Positions 33,976 to 41,624 of a DNA stretch of 63,411 nt are shown here, one piece after another. A model generated the notes under the pieces. The model did not search any database and was not told where the DNA came from. It was given only the letters and a program-made list of their open reading frames with translations. The DNA is from Candidatus Zixiibacteriota bacterium. Its GTDB lineage: Bacteria; Zixibacteria; MSB-5A5; UBA10806. The position numbers and the translations under genes are program-made. The stretch spans positions 359,936-423,346 of the forward strand of contig CP070813.1 of assembly GCA_020344055.1 (NCBI GenBank), written 5' to 3'. Position 1 is the stretch's first letter. Each line of letters opens with the position of its first letter.

Positions 33976-34704
33976 ATGAGCACGACGACTTTTAAGATAT
34001 TCCGGTATGATCCCGATGATGGACGCGATCCGCACTTTCAGACCTTCCAGGTCGAAACCGTCAAGGGAATGACGCTCCTGGAAGCCCTCTATTGGATTAT
34101 GGAACATAAAGATCCGACTTTCGCCTTCAGGTCGAGTTGCCGCGAGGCCAACTGCGGTTCCTGCGCCATGCATATCAACGGTTCCTATGGGCTGGCCTGC
34201 AGGACCCAGGTCGACAATCTGAAGCCTCCCGTTGTCATTCGTCCTCTCGCGCATCTTCAAGTTTTGAAAGACCTGGTGGTCGACATGAAGCCGTTCTTCG
34301 ATAATCTGAAGGCGATCAAGCCCTACCTGATTCCCGGGGACGACCCTCCGGAGAAAGAATATTATCAGTCGGTGGACGACAGGAAAAAGATCGATCATCA
34401 CGTGGACTGCATTTTATGCGGTTCCTGCTACGGTTCCTGCCCGGTGGCTTACGGCGACCCGAAATATCTGGGGCCGCATGCGCTTTTGAAAGCTTTGAGG
34501 TTCGTCGATGATTCCCGCGACGGGGCCACCGACGAGCGCCTTGCCATAGTGGCTTCCGAGTTCGGGGTTTTCAGATGCCATACCATTTTCAACTGCCAGC
34601 TGGTCTGTCCCAAGGATCTCAATCCCACCGGCGCCATAAGCAAACTGAAAAACAAGATAGTGGTAAAGAAATTCCCCTTCATGAAGCCTTTTGTCAGAAC
34701 CTGA
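33976..34704 (+). CDS. sdhB: Succinate dehydrogenase iron-sulfur subunit
   Basis: This 242-residue electron-transfer subunit carries the N-terminal [2Fe-2S] site in SCREANCGSCAMHINGSYGLAC. The C-terminal domain has CILCGSCYGSCP for the [4Fe-4S] cluster and CHTIFNCQLVCP for the [3Fe-4S] cluster. It begins one base after the sdhA stop and is the last gene of the operon, followed by a terminator. Confidence 0.95.
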   Translation: MSTTTFKIFRYDPDDGRDPHFQTFQVETVKGMTLLEALYWIMEHKDPTFAFRSSCREANCGSCAMHINGSYGLACRTQVDNLKPPVVIRPLAHLQVLKDLVVDMKPFFDNLKAIKPYLIPGDDPPEKEYYQSVDDRKKIDHHVDCILCGSCYGSCPVAYGDPKYLGPHALLKALRFVDDSRDGATDERLAIVASEFGVFRCHTIFNCQLVCPKDLNPTGAISKLKNKIVVKKFPFMKPFVRT

Positions 34705-34727
34705 AAAAGAGAAAATAATTTCCGCAG

Positions 34728-34753
34728 GGGCGAGGTTTCCTCGCCCTTTTTTT
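34728..34753 (+). terminator. Terminator after the sdh operon
   Basis: The stem GGGCGAGG/CCTCGCCC (34728-34735 and 34739-34746) with a three-base loop is followed by seven T. Confidence 0.93.
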
Positions 34754-34834
34754 ATCCTCCCGCCTCGCGGATCGTGTCTCGGGAACTATGATTCCCGAAA
34801 CAGTTCGGCATATTAACATCGGCACCCGGTTGTC

Positions 34835-34855
34835 ATCCCGGACTCGATCCGGGAT
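34835..34855. repeat. REP-like palindrome 1
   Basis: The arms ATCCCGGA (34835-34842) and TCCGGGAT (34848-34855) flank CTCGA. Sequences of this kind are common as dispersed intergenic palindromes in bacteria. Copy number in this genome is unknown. Confidence 0.6.
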
Positions 34856-34865
34856 CCATTTGTAG

Positions 34866-34888
34866 GTCGGGTTCCGCAGGAACCCGAC
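34866..34888. repeat. REP-like palindrome 2
   Basis: A perfect ten-base inverted repeat GTCGGGTTCC/GGAACCCGAC with a GCA loop lies 11 bases after palindrome 1. Its right arm overlaps a third palindrome (34884-34906). Confidence 0.65.
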
Positions 34889-35048
34889 GCCCGGCCCTGG
34901 CGTCGGCGCCTCACCCAACGGGCGGGCAAGGCCAATTCCATCCTGAAACAAGCCGTCATTTTCCTGAAACCGTCATAACCGGCGCCGCGCTCCGGGTGAC
35001 GATATAATATTCAGAAATGCGCGTGTAAAACGGCAGGTTTACATAATA

Positions 35049-36701
35049 TTGAAAAAAATAGTCTACAGATCGCTCAATAATCTCGCCAGGTACGGCTGGC
35101 CCATAACCCTGGCGCTCCTGGCCGCCTTCGCCCTCGGTTTTACTTGGTCGTCGTCAGATAAGCTTTACAACAACATCCGGCTTTTCGACCGCGTAACCCT
35201 GATGGTCTCCGAAAATTACGTGGAAGAGGTGGATGATGAAAAGATGGTCAAAGTCGGCATCGATGCCATGCTTTCCAAACTGGATAACTACACCAAATTC
35301 CTCAGGGGCGCTGACTATGTGCGCCTGAGGCAGGAGACCGAGAGCCAGTTCGAGGGTATCGGGGCCAGCATGGAGTTCCACCGGGATACGTTGACCATCG
35401 TCTCCGTGGTGGAGGGCGCTCCCGGGCATCGAATGGGCTTGAAGCCGGGGGACAGGGTATTGAAAATCGATTCGACATCGACCCTGGGCCTGGATGCAAA
35501 GCAGGTCAGAATGCTGATGTGGGGGCCGGCCGACTCCCGGATCGAACTCTCGATTTACCGGCCCGGGGGCAAAGAACGCCTGGTCTCGATAACCAGGGAA
35601 GACGTCGAAATTCAATCGATACCTTACTACTCCATGATTTCCGATAAGATAGGGTATATCAGGGTCACCCGCTTTTCCGAAAATTGTCTTAAAGATTTTA
35701 AGAATGCCGTAAAGGATATGAAGAAAGAGGGTATGAATTCCCTTGTGCTCGATCTTCGCGGCAACCCCGGCGGATTATTGCTGGAGGCCGTGGAGATCGC
35801 CGGGCTGTTTCTGCCGGAGGATTCGAAAATCGTCGAGACCCGGGGGAGAAACGGTACCCTGGTCAATCCTTACCGGGCAGGGGATAATTCGATCTTCTTT
35901 AACGGTGGTCTTGCCGTAATCGTGGACGAGCAAACCGCCAGCGCCGCCGAGATCCTGGCGGGAGCTATTCAGGATTATGACAGGGGGATTATCATCGGAA
36001 CAGATACCTACGGCAAGGGGTTGGTTCAGCAGGTACTGCAGTTTTCCGATAATTCGGCCCTGAAAATAACCACCTCAAAGTATTACCTTCCGTCGGGAAG
36101 ATGCCTGCAAAAACCGGATTGGTCCACTTTCGAACTGCTCGCCGGTGACCCCAAAAATCCCGCCGATTCTTTATATTATACCGGCTCCGGCCGGCCCGTC
36201 TATGGCGGCGGCGGCATTATGCCCGATATTTACCTGGAGAATTCAGAGGAGTCCGATTATGTAACCGCATTGAAGCAGCAAGCCTGCTTTTTCGATTTCG
36301 CCATCGAATATCTCAGAACCCGAAAAATAGGGCGCGATTTCCGGGTCGACGGCCGTATCATGTCGCGGTTCAAGAAGTTTGTGGCCGACAGGGGCTTCGC
36401 ATTCTTGGACGAGGACAGAATCGCCTTTGAAGAATTCAAGGGAAAGATCTCGGTTCTCGACAACGAGACAAAAAACGCCCTCCGGGTCATTGAGGAAAGG
36501 TTAAACTCTAAAGAAACATGGCAGTTCGACAACCACTATTCCGAGATTATGACGGTTTTAAACGAGGAGATTGTGTTGCGATCCGGGGGCGAAAAAGCCC
36601 TTTATGAGAAAATCTGGCTAAAAGATCATGCTGAGATAACGGAGGCCAAGGAAGTTCTATCGGATTCCCGGAGATATCTTTCTATTCTGGCTTCGCGCTG
36701 A
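35049..36701 (+). CDS. C-terminal processing peptidase, S41 family (CtpA/Prc-like)
   Basis: This 550-residue envelope protease starts with TTG and has one N-terminal membrane helix (about 17-35). A PDZ domain (about 100-185) with FEGIGASMEFHRDTLTIVSV and GLKPGDRVLKIDS is followed by the S41 catalytic domain. The Ser of the Ser-Lys dyad lies in QTASAAEILAGA and the Lys in DTYGKGLVQ. A further 150 residues after the catalytic core, rich in charged helices, exceed a minimal CtpA (about 400-450). The most likely role is trimming of periplasmic proteins or peptidoglycan hydrolases. The RBS is weak. Confidence 0.9.
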   Translation: MKKIVYRSLNNLARYGWPITLALLAAFALGFTWSSSDKLYNNIRLFDRVTLMVSENYVEEVDDEKMVKVGIDAMLSKLDNYTKFLRGADYVRLRQETESQFEGIGASMEFHRDTLTIVSVVEGAPGHRMGLKPGDRVLKIDSTSTLGLDAKQVRMLMWGPADSRIELSIYRPGGKERLVSITREDVEIQSIPYYSMISDKIGYIRVTRFSENCLKDFKNAVKDMKKEGMNSLVLDLRGNPGGLLLEAVEIAGLFLPEDSKIVETRGRNGTLVNPYRAGDNSIFFNGGLAVIVDEQTASAAEILAGAIQDYDRGIIIGTDTYGKGLVQQVLQFSDNSALKITTSKYYLPSGRCLQKPDWSTFELLAGDPKNPADSLYYTGSGRPVYGGGGIMPDIYLENSEESDYVTALKQQACFFDFAIEYLRTRKIGRDFRVDGRIMSRFKKFVADRGFAFLDEDRIAFEEFKGKISVLDNETKNALRVIEERLNSKETWQFDNHYSEIMTVLNEEIVLRSGGEKALYEKIWLKDHAEITEAKEVLSDSRRYLSILASR

Positions 36702-36739
36702 TTCTTGCCTTTTTCGATTTATGATTATAAATTCCACGC

Positions 36740-37489
36740 GTGGAACTGGCCTATCTGGTAATTACGGGCCTTCTGGCAGGCTTTGTCGGCTCGCTTTTCG
36801 GCCTCGGCGGGGGCATAATCATCGTTCCCGCTCTTACGCTTATATTCAACGTTCCCGTTACGATTGCCGTAGGGACGTCGCTGGTCAGCATAGTTGCCGT
36901 CTCCACGGTTGCGGCCATAGACTATCTCAAAAGCGGCCGGGCCGACCTCGAGCTCGGCATAACCCTGGCGGCGGCGGCGTCATTGGGGGCGGTCACCGGC
37001 GGCTTGCTGGCTGAGCATATACCCGCCAGAATTATTTATGTATTCTTTTCGATAATTTTGCTGATCGCCGCGGTAAATATGACCCAGCCCAAACGTATAA
37101 TGCTGATTGACCGTAAATACGATTCCGCCTCACATACCGCCGTCGGCTGGGGAATGTCCCTGGTAGCCGGGAATATTTCCGGGATTCTGGGCGTGGGGGG
37201 AGGGATCATTCAGATTCCCATGATGCGAGCCGTCATGAAGGTGCCGTTTAAAATCGCCACCGCCACCTCCAGCTACATGATCGGTATTACCGCGGCTCCG
37301 GCGGCGGTCATCTACATGCTGAGGGGGGATATCGACACCTTTAAGTCGGCCGCCATAATTCTGGGCACCTTTGCCGGAAGCAGAATGGGAGCTGCGCTAT
37401 CCTATAGAATAACCTCGCTTCTGCTGCGGCTCTTGTTTGTCCTGATAATGATCTTTACTGCGTACAAAATGCTTGTTAAAGGATTGTAA
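36740..37489 (+). CDS. TauE/SafE-family membrane permease
   Basis: This 249-residue inner-membrane protein has about seven or eight helices and the two-fold GLLAGFVGSLFGLGGGIIIVPAL / GNISGILGVGGGIIQIPMM repeats that define the family (old DUF81). Family members export sulfite, sulfoacetate or other organosulfur anions, but the substrate here is unknown. The GTG start has no good RBS. The small gene that follows is a DUF1634 protein, a common partner of such permeases. Confidence 0.86.
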   Translation: MELAYLVITGLLAGFVGSLFGLGGGIIIVPALTLIFNVPVTIAVGTSLVSIVAVSTVAAIDYLKSGRADLELGITLAAAASLGAVTGGLLAEHIPARIIYVFFSIILLIAAVNMTQPKRIMLIDRKYDSASHTAVGWGMSLVAGNISGILGVGGGIIQIPMMRAVMKVPFKIATATSSYMIGITAAPAAVIYMLRGDIDTFKSAAIILGTFAGSRMGAALSYRITSLLLRLLFVLIMIFTAYKMLVKGL

Positions 37490-37491
37490 TC

Positions 37492-37773
37492 TTGAAAGAT
37501 AACGACACGGTACACCTTCGAATCGCCCAGACCTTAAGGGTGCTGGAATATTCCGCATTGGGTCTGATCCTGCTTTCTCTTGGATTGTACTTATCGAATA
37601 TCGACAGAGCCGTCATAGGGGCGAAAGCGGGAATCGGACTGGTAGTCTTCACCCCCGTTACCGGCGTTCTGGCCGCAGCGATAATTTCATTTCTCAATAA
37701 GAGATACAGGTATATGGCGCTGTCTCTATTAATATTGCTGATTTTCATTGTAGCGGTGGTGGTAAGCGTATGA
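37492..37773 (+). CDS. DUF1634-family small membrane protein
   Basis: This 93-residue protein has about three hydrophobic helices (about 18-36, 43-62, 72-92) and starts with TTG two bases after the permease stop. DUF1634 proteins are almost always encoded beside TauE/SafE permeases, and the position and topology here fit that pattern. A role as accessory subunit is inferred from context only. The end overlaps the HAD-GNAT gene by four bases (ATGA). Confidence 0.72.
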   Translation: MKDNDTVHLRIAQTLRVLEYSALGLILLSLGLYLSNIDRAVIGAKAGIGLVVFTPVTGVLAAAIISFLNKRYRYMALSLLILLIFIVAVVVSV

Positions 37774-38945
37774 CGAAAGACTACATCGTTTTCATGGATT
37801 TCGACGGTACCATAACCACAAAAGACGTCGGCTACGAAATGTTTAGAAAATTCACCGAAGGCAGAACCCAGCCTGTCGTCGATCTGTACCGGCGCGGGGA
37901 GGTGAATTCGTATACCTGCCTTAAGACCGAGTGCCAAATCTGGAACCGGTTTCCTCCGGCTGAAACAGAGGTTTTAAAATATCTGAATAATCAGGACTTT
38001 ACCGGCGGGTTCGACCGTTTTATCGAGATGATGAATGAAAGCGATATAAGAACATGTATAGTCTCCGAAGGCTTCGATTTCTACATTAACGCGCTTTTGA
38101 ATTCCAACGGCTATCCGGGACTTGAAAGAATAACCAATAAGGCGGTTTATAAAAACGGGAAGATAATTCCCGAATTTCCTTATTTGGGCCAAGGCTGTGG
38201 AGAATGCTCGAATTGCAAGGGATTCCACATAAACAGGCTTACCGACCCGAAAACCTCCGCCGTTTTTGTCGGCGACGGTCACTCCGATTTTCACGGGGCC
38301 CGGGCGGCCGATATCGTTTTCGCCAGGTCGTTCCTGAAAGAAGCGCTTGAAAAAACCGGGCGCAACTATTTTGAATATGGCGACTTTTATGATATAATTG
38401 AAATCTGGAAAAAAATATCTTCCAGAAAGCTGTTCGCCTTTTCCGGACGCCTGTCCTTTTGCAGAGCTTCCGGCGATAGACGCGAGGATTTCGAAAACTT
38501 GTGGCAAAACGGTGAAGTGATGAAAAATGTCGGCTATCCGGCGGGATTGAACTGGAACAGACAACAATATGACGATTTCTGGGAAACATTGAATAATAGA
38601 AATTTCATTTTATTTGCCGTAGAGGACAAAAAGGGCAATTTTCTTGGCGAAGCGAAATTATCTTTTCCCGGTGAAGATAATTGTTGCAGTCATGACGTGA
38701 AGCTTCTGCCGGAATATCAGGGCAAGGGCTATGGCAGGGAATCCTGGCTGCTTCTGCTGGAACTATCCCGCAGACGCTGGCCGGAATCTGTGCTGGAGGT
38801 CACTCCCTCGATCGATAACGAGGCCGCCATAGAACTTTACAGCTCCCTGGGTTTTGAGTTTGACGGTGAACAGGGCGAGTGGAACCCGCCACGGGGAACA
38901 CCTGGCGCCGTTACCGTTCATTATAGAAGGATGATAAAACATTAA
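37770..38945 (+). CDS. HAD phosphatase (MtnX-like) fused to a GNAT acetyltransferase domain
   Basis: This 391-residue two-domain protein starts with a HAD hydrolase (about 1-215). The nucleophile motif is FMDFDGTITTKDVG (Asp10, Asp12), motif II is the Ser in IVSEGFDFYI, and motif III/IV is VFVGDGHSDFHGA. The CGECSNCKGFH insertion resembles MtnX-type phosphatases of methionine salvage. The second part (about 230-391) is a GNAT fold: LPEYQGKGYGRESW is the acetyl-CoA pyrophosphate loop and IDNEAAIELYSSLGFEF the terminal helix-strand. The two domains are in one uninterrupted frame, so this is not a frameshift artefact. Neither substrate is known. The gene is coupled to the TauE/SafE and DUF1634 genes by a four-base overlap. 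Confidence 0.82.
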   Translation: MTKDYIVFMDFDGTITTKDVGYEMFRKFTEGRTQPVVDLYRRGEVNSYTCLKTECQIWNRFPPAETEVLKYLNNQDFTGGFDRFIEMMNESDIRTCIVSEGFDFYINALLNSNGYPGLERITNKAVYKNGKIIPEFPYLGQGCGECSNCKGFHINRLTDPKTSAVFVGDGHSDFHGARAADIVFARSFLKEALEKTGRNYFEYGDFYDIIEIWKKISSRKLFAFSGRLSFCRASGDRREDFENLWQNGEVMKNVGYPAGLNWNRQQYDDFWETLNNRNFILFAVEDKKGNFLGEAKLSFPGEDNCCSHDVKLLPEYQGKGYGRESWLLLLELSRRRWPESVLEVTPSIDNEAAIELYSSLGFEFDGEQGEWNPPRGTPGAVTVHYRRMIKH

Positions 38946-38955
38946 GAGGTAAAAG

Positions 38956-41454
38956 ATGAAAGCCGTAATAATGGCCGGCGGTTTCGGCACCAGATTACGA
39001 CCGCTGACCGCCAATCTGCCCAAACCGATGGTTCCTCTTGTGGGCCGGCCGGTCATGGAGCATATCGTTATCCTGTTGAAAAAGCACGGTATCACCGATA
39101 TCCTGGCTATACTGTACTTTCAATCCGAGCAGATAAGATTGTATTTCGGTAACGGGAAAAAATGGGGAGTCAAATTCGATTATGTTACCGCGGAGGCCGA
39201 TTTCGGAACCGCCGGATCGGTTAAAAACGCGGAGAATTTCCTTGATGACAGGTTCATAATAATATCCGGCGACGTCGTTACCGATTTCGACATTTCTCAG
39301 GCGATTGAGTTCCACGAAGGGAAAAAAGCCGACGCGACAATGGTTTTAACCCCGGTCGAAGACCCGGTCTCCTATGGCATAGTGATTACGTCAAAAAGCG
39401 GCAAGATTACCAGATTCCTCGAAAAGCCGAGCTGGGGCAAAGTCTTTTCGGATACCGTCAATACCGGCATTTATATACTGGAACCCGGCGTTTTAAAAAT
39501 GATACCGCCGAAAACCGAATTCGATTTTTCCAAGAACCTGTTTCCTCTCATGCTGTCGAAGAAAAGGAAGTTGTATGGGTATGTCGCATCGGGTTATTGG
39601 AAAGACATAGGGAATATTGAGGAATATTTCCAGGCGCATCAGGACGTCCTCGAAGGCATAGTGTCTCTCGGCATACCCGGCAAGAAGACCAAGTTGAACG
39701 GCAACACGCTATATCTCGGAAATAACTCCATGATTTCACATTCGGCAAATTTCTCCGGAAATGTAGTTATCGGGGATAATGTCAGAATCGGCCCCCGGGC
39801 TAAGATCTATAACAGCGTCGTCGGTTCCAACTCCGTGATCGGCCGGGACGTAAACATTAACCGGATCGTGGGCTGGGATAAAATCTCGATCGGTCCCCAG
39901 GCCAGGATCTCCGAATCGATTCTTTGTCATGAGAGTTATACCGGCGAAGCGGCCATAATCGACGAGGAATGCATCCTATCGGATGGAGCTCGCGTGGGCG
40001 ATAAAGCCCATATAAAACGCAATGTCAAGATCTGGCCTTATAAGGAGGTGGAAGCCGGCGCAACCCTGTCCTCAAGCCTGATATGGGGTGAACGATGGAG
40101 TCGCGAGCTGTTTTCCGACGCCAAGATTTCAGGTATCGGCAACGCTGAGATTACGCCGGAATTCGCCTCAAAAGTCGGCGCCGCCTATGGCGCCTTAATC
40201 GGTCCCGGGGGCTCGGTTGCCATCTGCCGCGGAGCCTCGAACGCTTCGCGTATGATATACAGAGCCGTCATAAGCGGTATGCTTTCTGCCGGTTTGAATG
40301 TGGCCGACCTGCAGGCCGCTCCCATACCGGTCTTGAGACAGGTATTGAAAAGCGGTCGATTTTCCGGCGGAATTAACGTACGCATGAGTCCCCGCGGAAA
40401 TAATGAAATGGAAATAATATTTTTCGATTTTAACGGGCGCGATCTTCCGATATCAAAAACCAAAAGCATCGAAAGGTTGTTTTTCGGAGAGGACTTTCGT
40501 CGCGCCCCGATTGAAGAAGCCGGAAGCATCGAATACCCCCAGAGGGTCTACGAGTCATACTGGGAATCTTTCCTTTCGCATATCGATAAAAATATTTTCG
40601 AAAATTCCTCGATTAAAGTCGTCATAGATTACGGATTTGCAGGAGCCTCGGAAATACTCCCCAGAATATTGGGTTCTCTGGGAATCGATTCCGTGGCTTT
40701 GAATTCCTTCGTTGATCCCAGGCAACCTTTTTATTTTGTCCAACGGCAGGCAAAAGCCATTGACCAGCTCAGCTCAATCGTGAAATCCCTTAAAGCCGAT
40801 ATAGGAATCCTCCTGAATTCCGCCGCTGAGAAAATCAGGGTGGTGGATGAAAAAGGCGAGGCCGTGAGCGATCAGAAGTTGCTTCTGAAAGTCACCAGGC
40901 TTTATTGCGACGCCTTCAGGCCGAAAAAAGTCGCCTTCCCTATTACATCCTCGGCGGCCGTACAACAAATCGCCTCCGACTACAAGGCCAAATTAATCTG
41001 GATTCCCGGCGATCATCAAGCTATGATGGACGCCGCCTCCTCAAATAGAAATATCTTCGTCGGTGGCACAAAAGGCGGATTTATCTTTCCCGGATTCCAG
41101 CTCGGTGTCGACGCTATGTTCGCGGTGATAAAAATCCTCGAGCTTATGATAAAAAATAAAACCGATATCGGCAAAGTTAAGGGGCCCTGGGATCAGCTTT
41201 TTATGTCCGGCAAAGAGGTCGCATGCTCCTGGAGTCTGAAAGGACAGGTTATGCGCAGGCTTATGGAATTCTCCGAAAATAAAAAAAGACTATTAATCGA
41301 TGGCGTCAGAATAGTTGAGGACGATTACTGGATCCTGGTCAGGCCCGACCGCAAAAAGGCGCTTTTTCATATCCTGGCCGAATCGGAATCCCTCGAAAAA
41401 TCGAAAGAACTGGTCAAGGAATTCAGCAGCCTGATAAAGAAATGGCAGAAATGA
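38956..41454 (+). CDS. Mannose-1-phosphate guanylyltransferase with degenerate phosphomannomutase domain
   Basis: This 832-residue protein has an N-terminal nucleotidyltransferase (1-235) with AGGFGTRLRPLT and KPMVPLVGRPVMEH, expected to make GDP-mannose or a related sugar nucleotide. A left-handed beta-helix of hexapeptide repeats (about 255-380) follows, then a phosphohexomutase-like domain (about 390-832). In the last domain the phosphoserine loop reads VRMSPRGNN around Ser478 instead of TASHNP. The Mg-binding DGDxDR loop is replaced by LNSAAEKIRV (620-629), and the sugar-binding GEQSGH by GTKGGF. Mutase activity is therefore unlikely. Similar three-part proteins occur in other phyla. It stands first in the polysaccharide region. 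Confidence 0.85.
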   Translation: MKAVIMAGGFGTRLRPLTANLPKPMVPLVGRPVMEHIVILLKKHGITDILAILYFQSEQIRLYFGNGKKWGVKFDYVTAEADFGTAGSVKNAENFLDDRFIIISGDVVTDFDISQAIEFHEGKKADATMVLTPVEDPVSYGIVITSKSGKITRFLEKPSWGKVFSDTVNTGIYILEPGVLKMIPPKTEFDFSKNLFPLMLSKKRKLYGYVASGYWKDIGNIEEYFQAHQDVLEGIVSLGIPGKKTKLNGNTLYLGNNSMISHSANFSGNVVIGDNVRIGPRAKIYNSVVGSNSVIGRDVNINRIVGWDKISIGPQARISESILCHESYTGEAAIIDEECILSDGARVGDKAHIKRNVKIWPYKEVEAGATLSSSLIWGERWSRELFSDAKISGIGNAEITPEFASKVGAAYGALIGPGGSVAICRGASNASRMIYRAVISGMLSAGLNVADLQAAPIPVLRQVLKSGRFSGGINVRMSPRGNNEMEIIFFDFNGRDLPISKTKSIERLFFGEDFRRAPIEEAGSIEYPQRVYESYWESFLSHIDKNIFENSSIKVVIDYGFAGASEILPRILGSLGIDSVALNSFVDPRQPFYFVQRQAKAIDQLSSIVKSLKADIGILLNSAAEKIRVVDEKGEAVSDQKLLLKVTRLYCDAFRPKKVAFPITSSAAVQQIASDYKAKLIWIPGDHQAMMDAASSNRNIFVGGTKGGFIFPGFQLGVDAMFAVIKILELMIKNKTDIGKVKGPWDQLFMSGKEVACSWSLKGQVMRRLMEFSENKKRLLIDGVRIVEDDYWILVRPDRKKALFHILAESESLEKSKELVKEFSSLIKKWQK

Positions 41455-41502
41455 TGGAACCGGAAGGAATACCTGGAATATAAAGGTCTATGAATATTTC
41501 GC

Positions 41503-41530
41503 TTGACGTTCCCCGGCGAAAAAGTATATT
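41503..41530 (+). promoter_or_regulatory. Promoter of the polysaccharide export operon
   Basis: TTGACG (41503-41508) and TATATT (41525-41530) are 16 bases apart, identical in hexamers and spacing to the promoter at 6599-6626. Transcription would start near 41537 and give a leader of about 88 bases. Confidence 0.55.
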
Positions 41531-41542
41531 TGACTTCCAGTT

Positions 41543-41622
41543 ATAAGGAGGTACGCCGGGCAAATAGCTAAAGTGTGATAAGTGTAAGTGGTTAATTTTT
41601 AGATGATACGGGCGCTCCTTAT
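41543..41622 (+). promoter_or_regulatory. Leader hairpin pairing a Shine-Dalgarno-like sequence with the translation start region
   Basis: ATAAGGAG (41543-41550) pairs fully with CTCCTTAT (41615-41622), which ends two bases before the ATG at 41625. After a three-base bulge the stem continues with CGCC (41554-41557) and GGCG (41611-41614), giving 12 pairs around a 53-base loop. The upstream strand contains a perfect AAGGAGG that no start codon uses. The exporter gene itself lacks any other purine-rich site before its ATG. This looks like a leader that controls ribosome access, though chance pairing is not excluded. Confidence 0.45.
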
Positions 41623-41624
41623 TT

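Larger units (their letters stand above)
34754..35048. other. Palindrome-rich intergenic region
   Basis: This gap has no convincing gene but is dense in inverted repeats: TCGGGAA/TTCCCGA (34779-34798), ATCCCGGA/TCCGGGAT (34835-34855), GTCGGGTTCC/GGAACCCGAC (34866-34888) and CCGACGCC/GGCGTCGG (34884-34906). The last two share bases and cannot form together. A perfect TATAAT at 35003-35008 lies before the protease gene but has no recognisable -35 box. Confidence 0.6.

Noticed and set aside
32982-33983. 333-codon minus-strand frame opposite sdhA
   Set aside because: It is antisense to an unmistakable flavoprotein gene, has no family similarity and no ribosome-binding site.
34831-34906. CRISPR-like repeats
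   Set aside because: The palindromes differ from each other and no repeat-spacer periodicity exists.
35003-35008. Perfect TATAAT before the CtpA-type gene as a promoter
   Set aside because: No sequence resembling a -35 box occurs 15-19 bases upstream and there is no extended -10 element. It is mentioned in the intergenic entry but not called.
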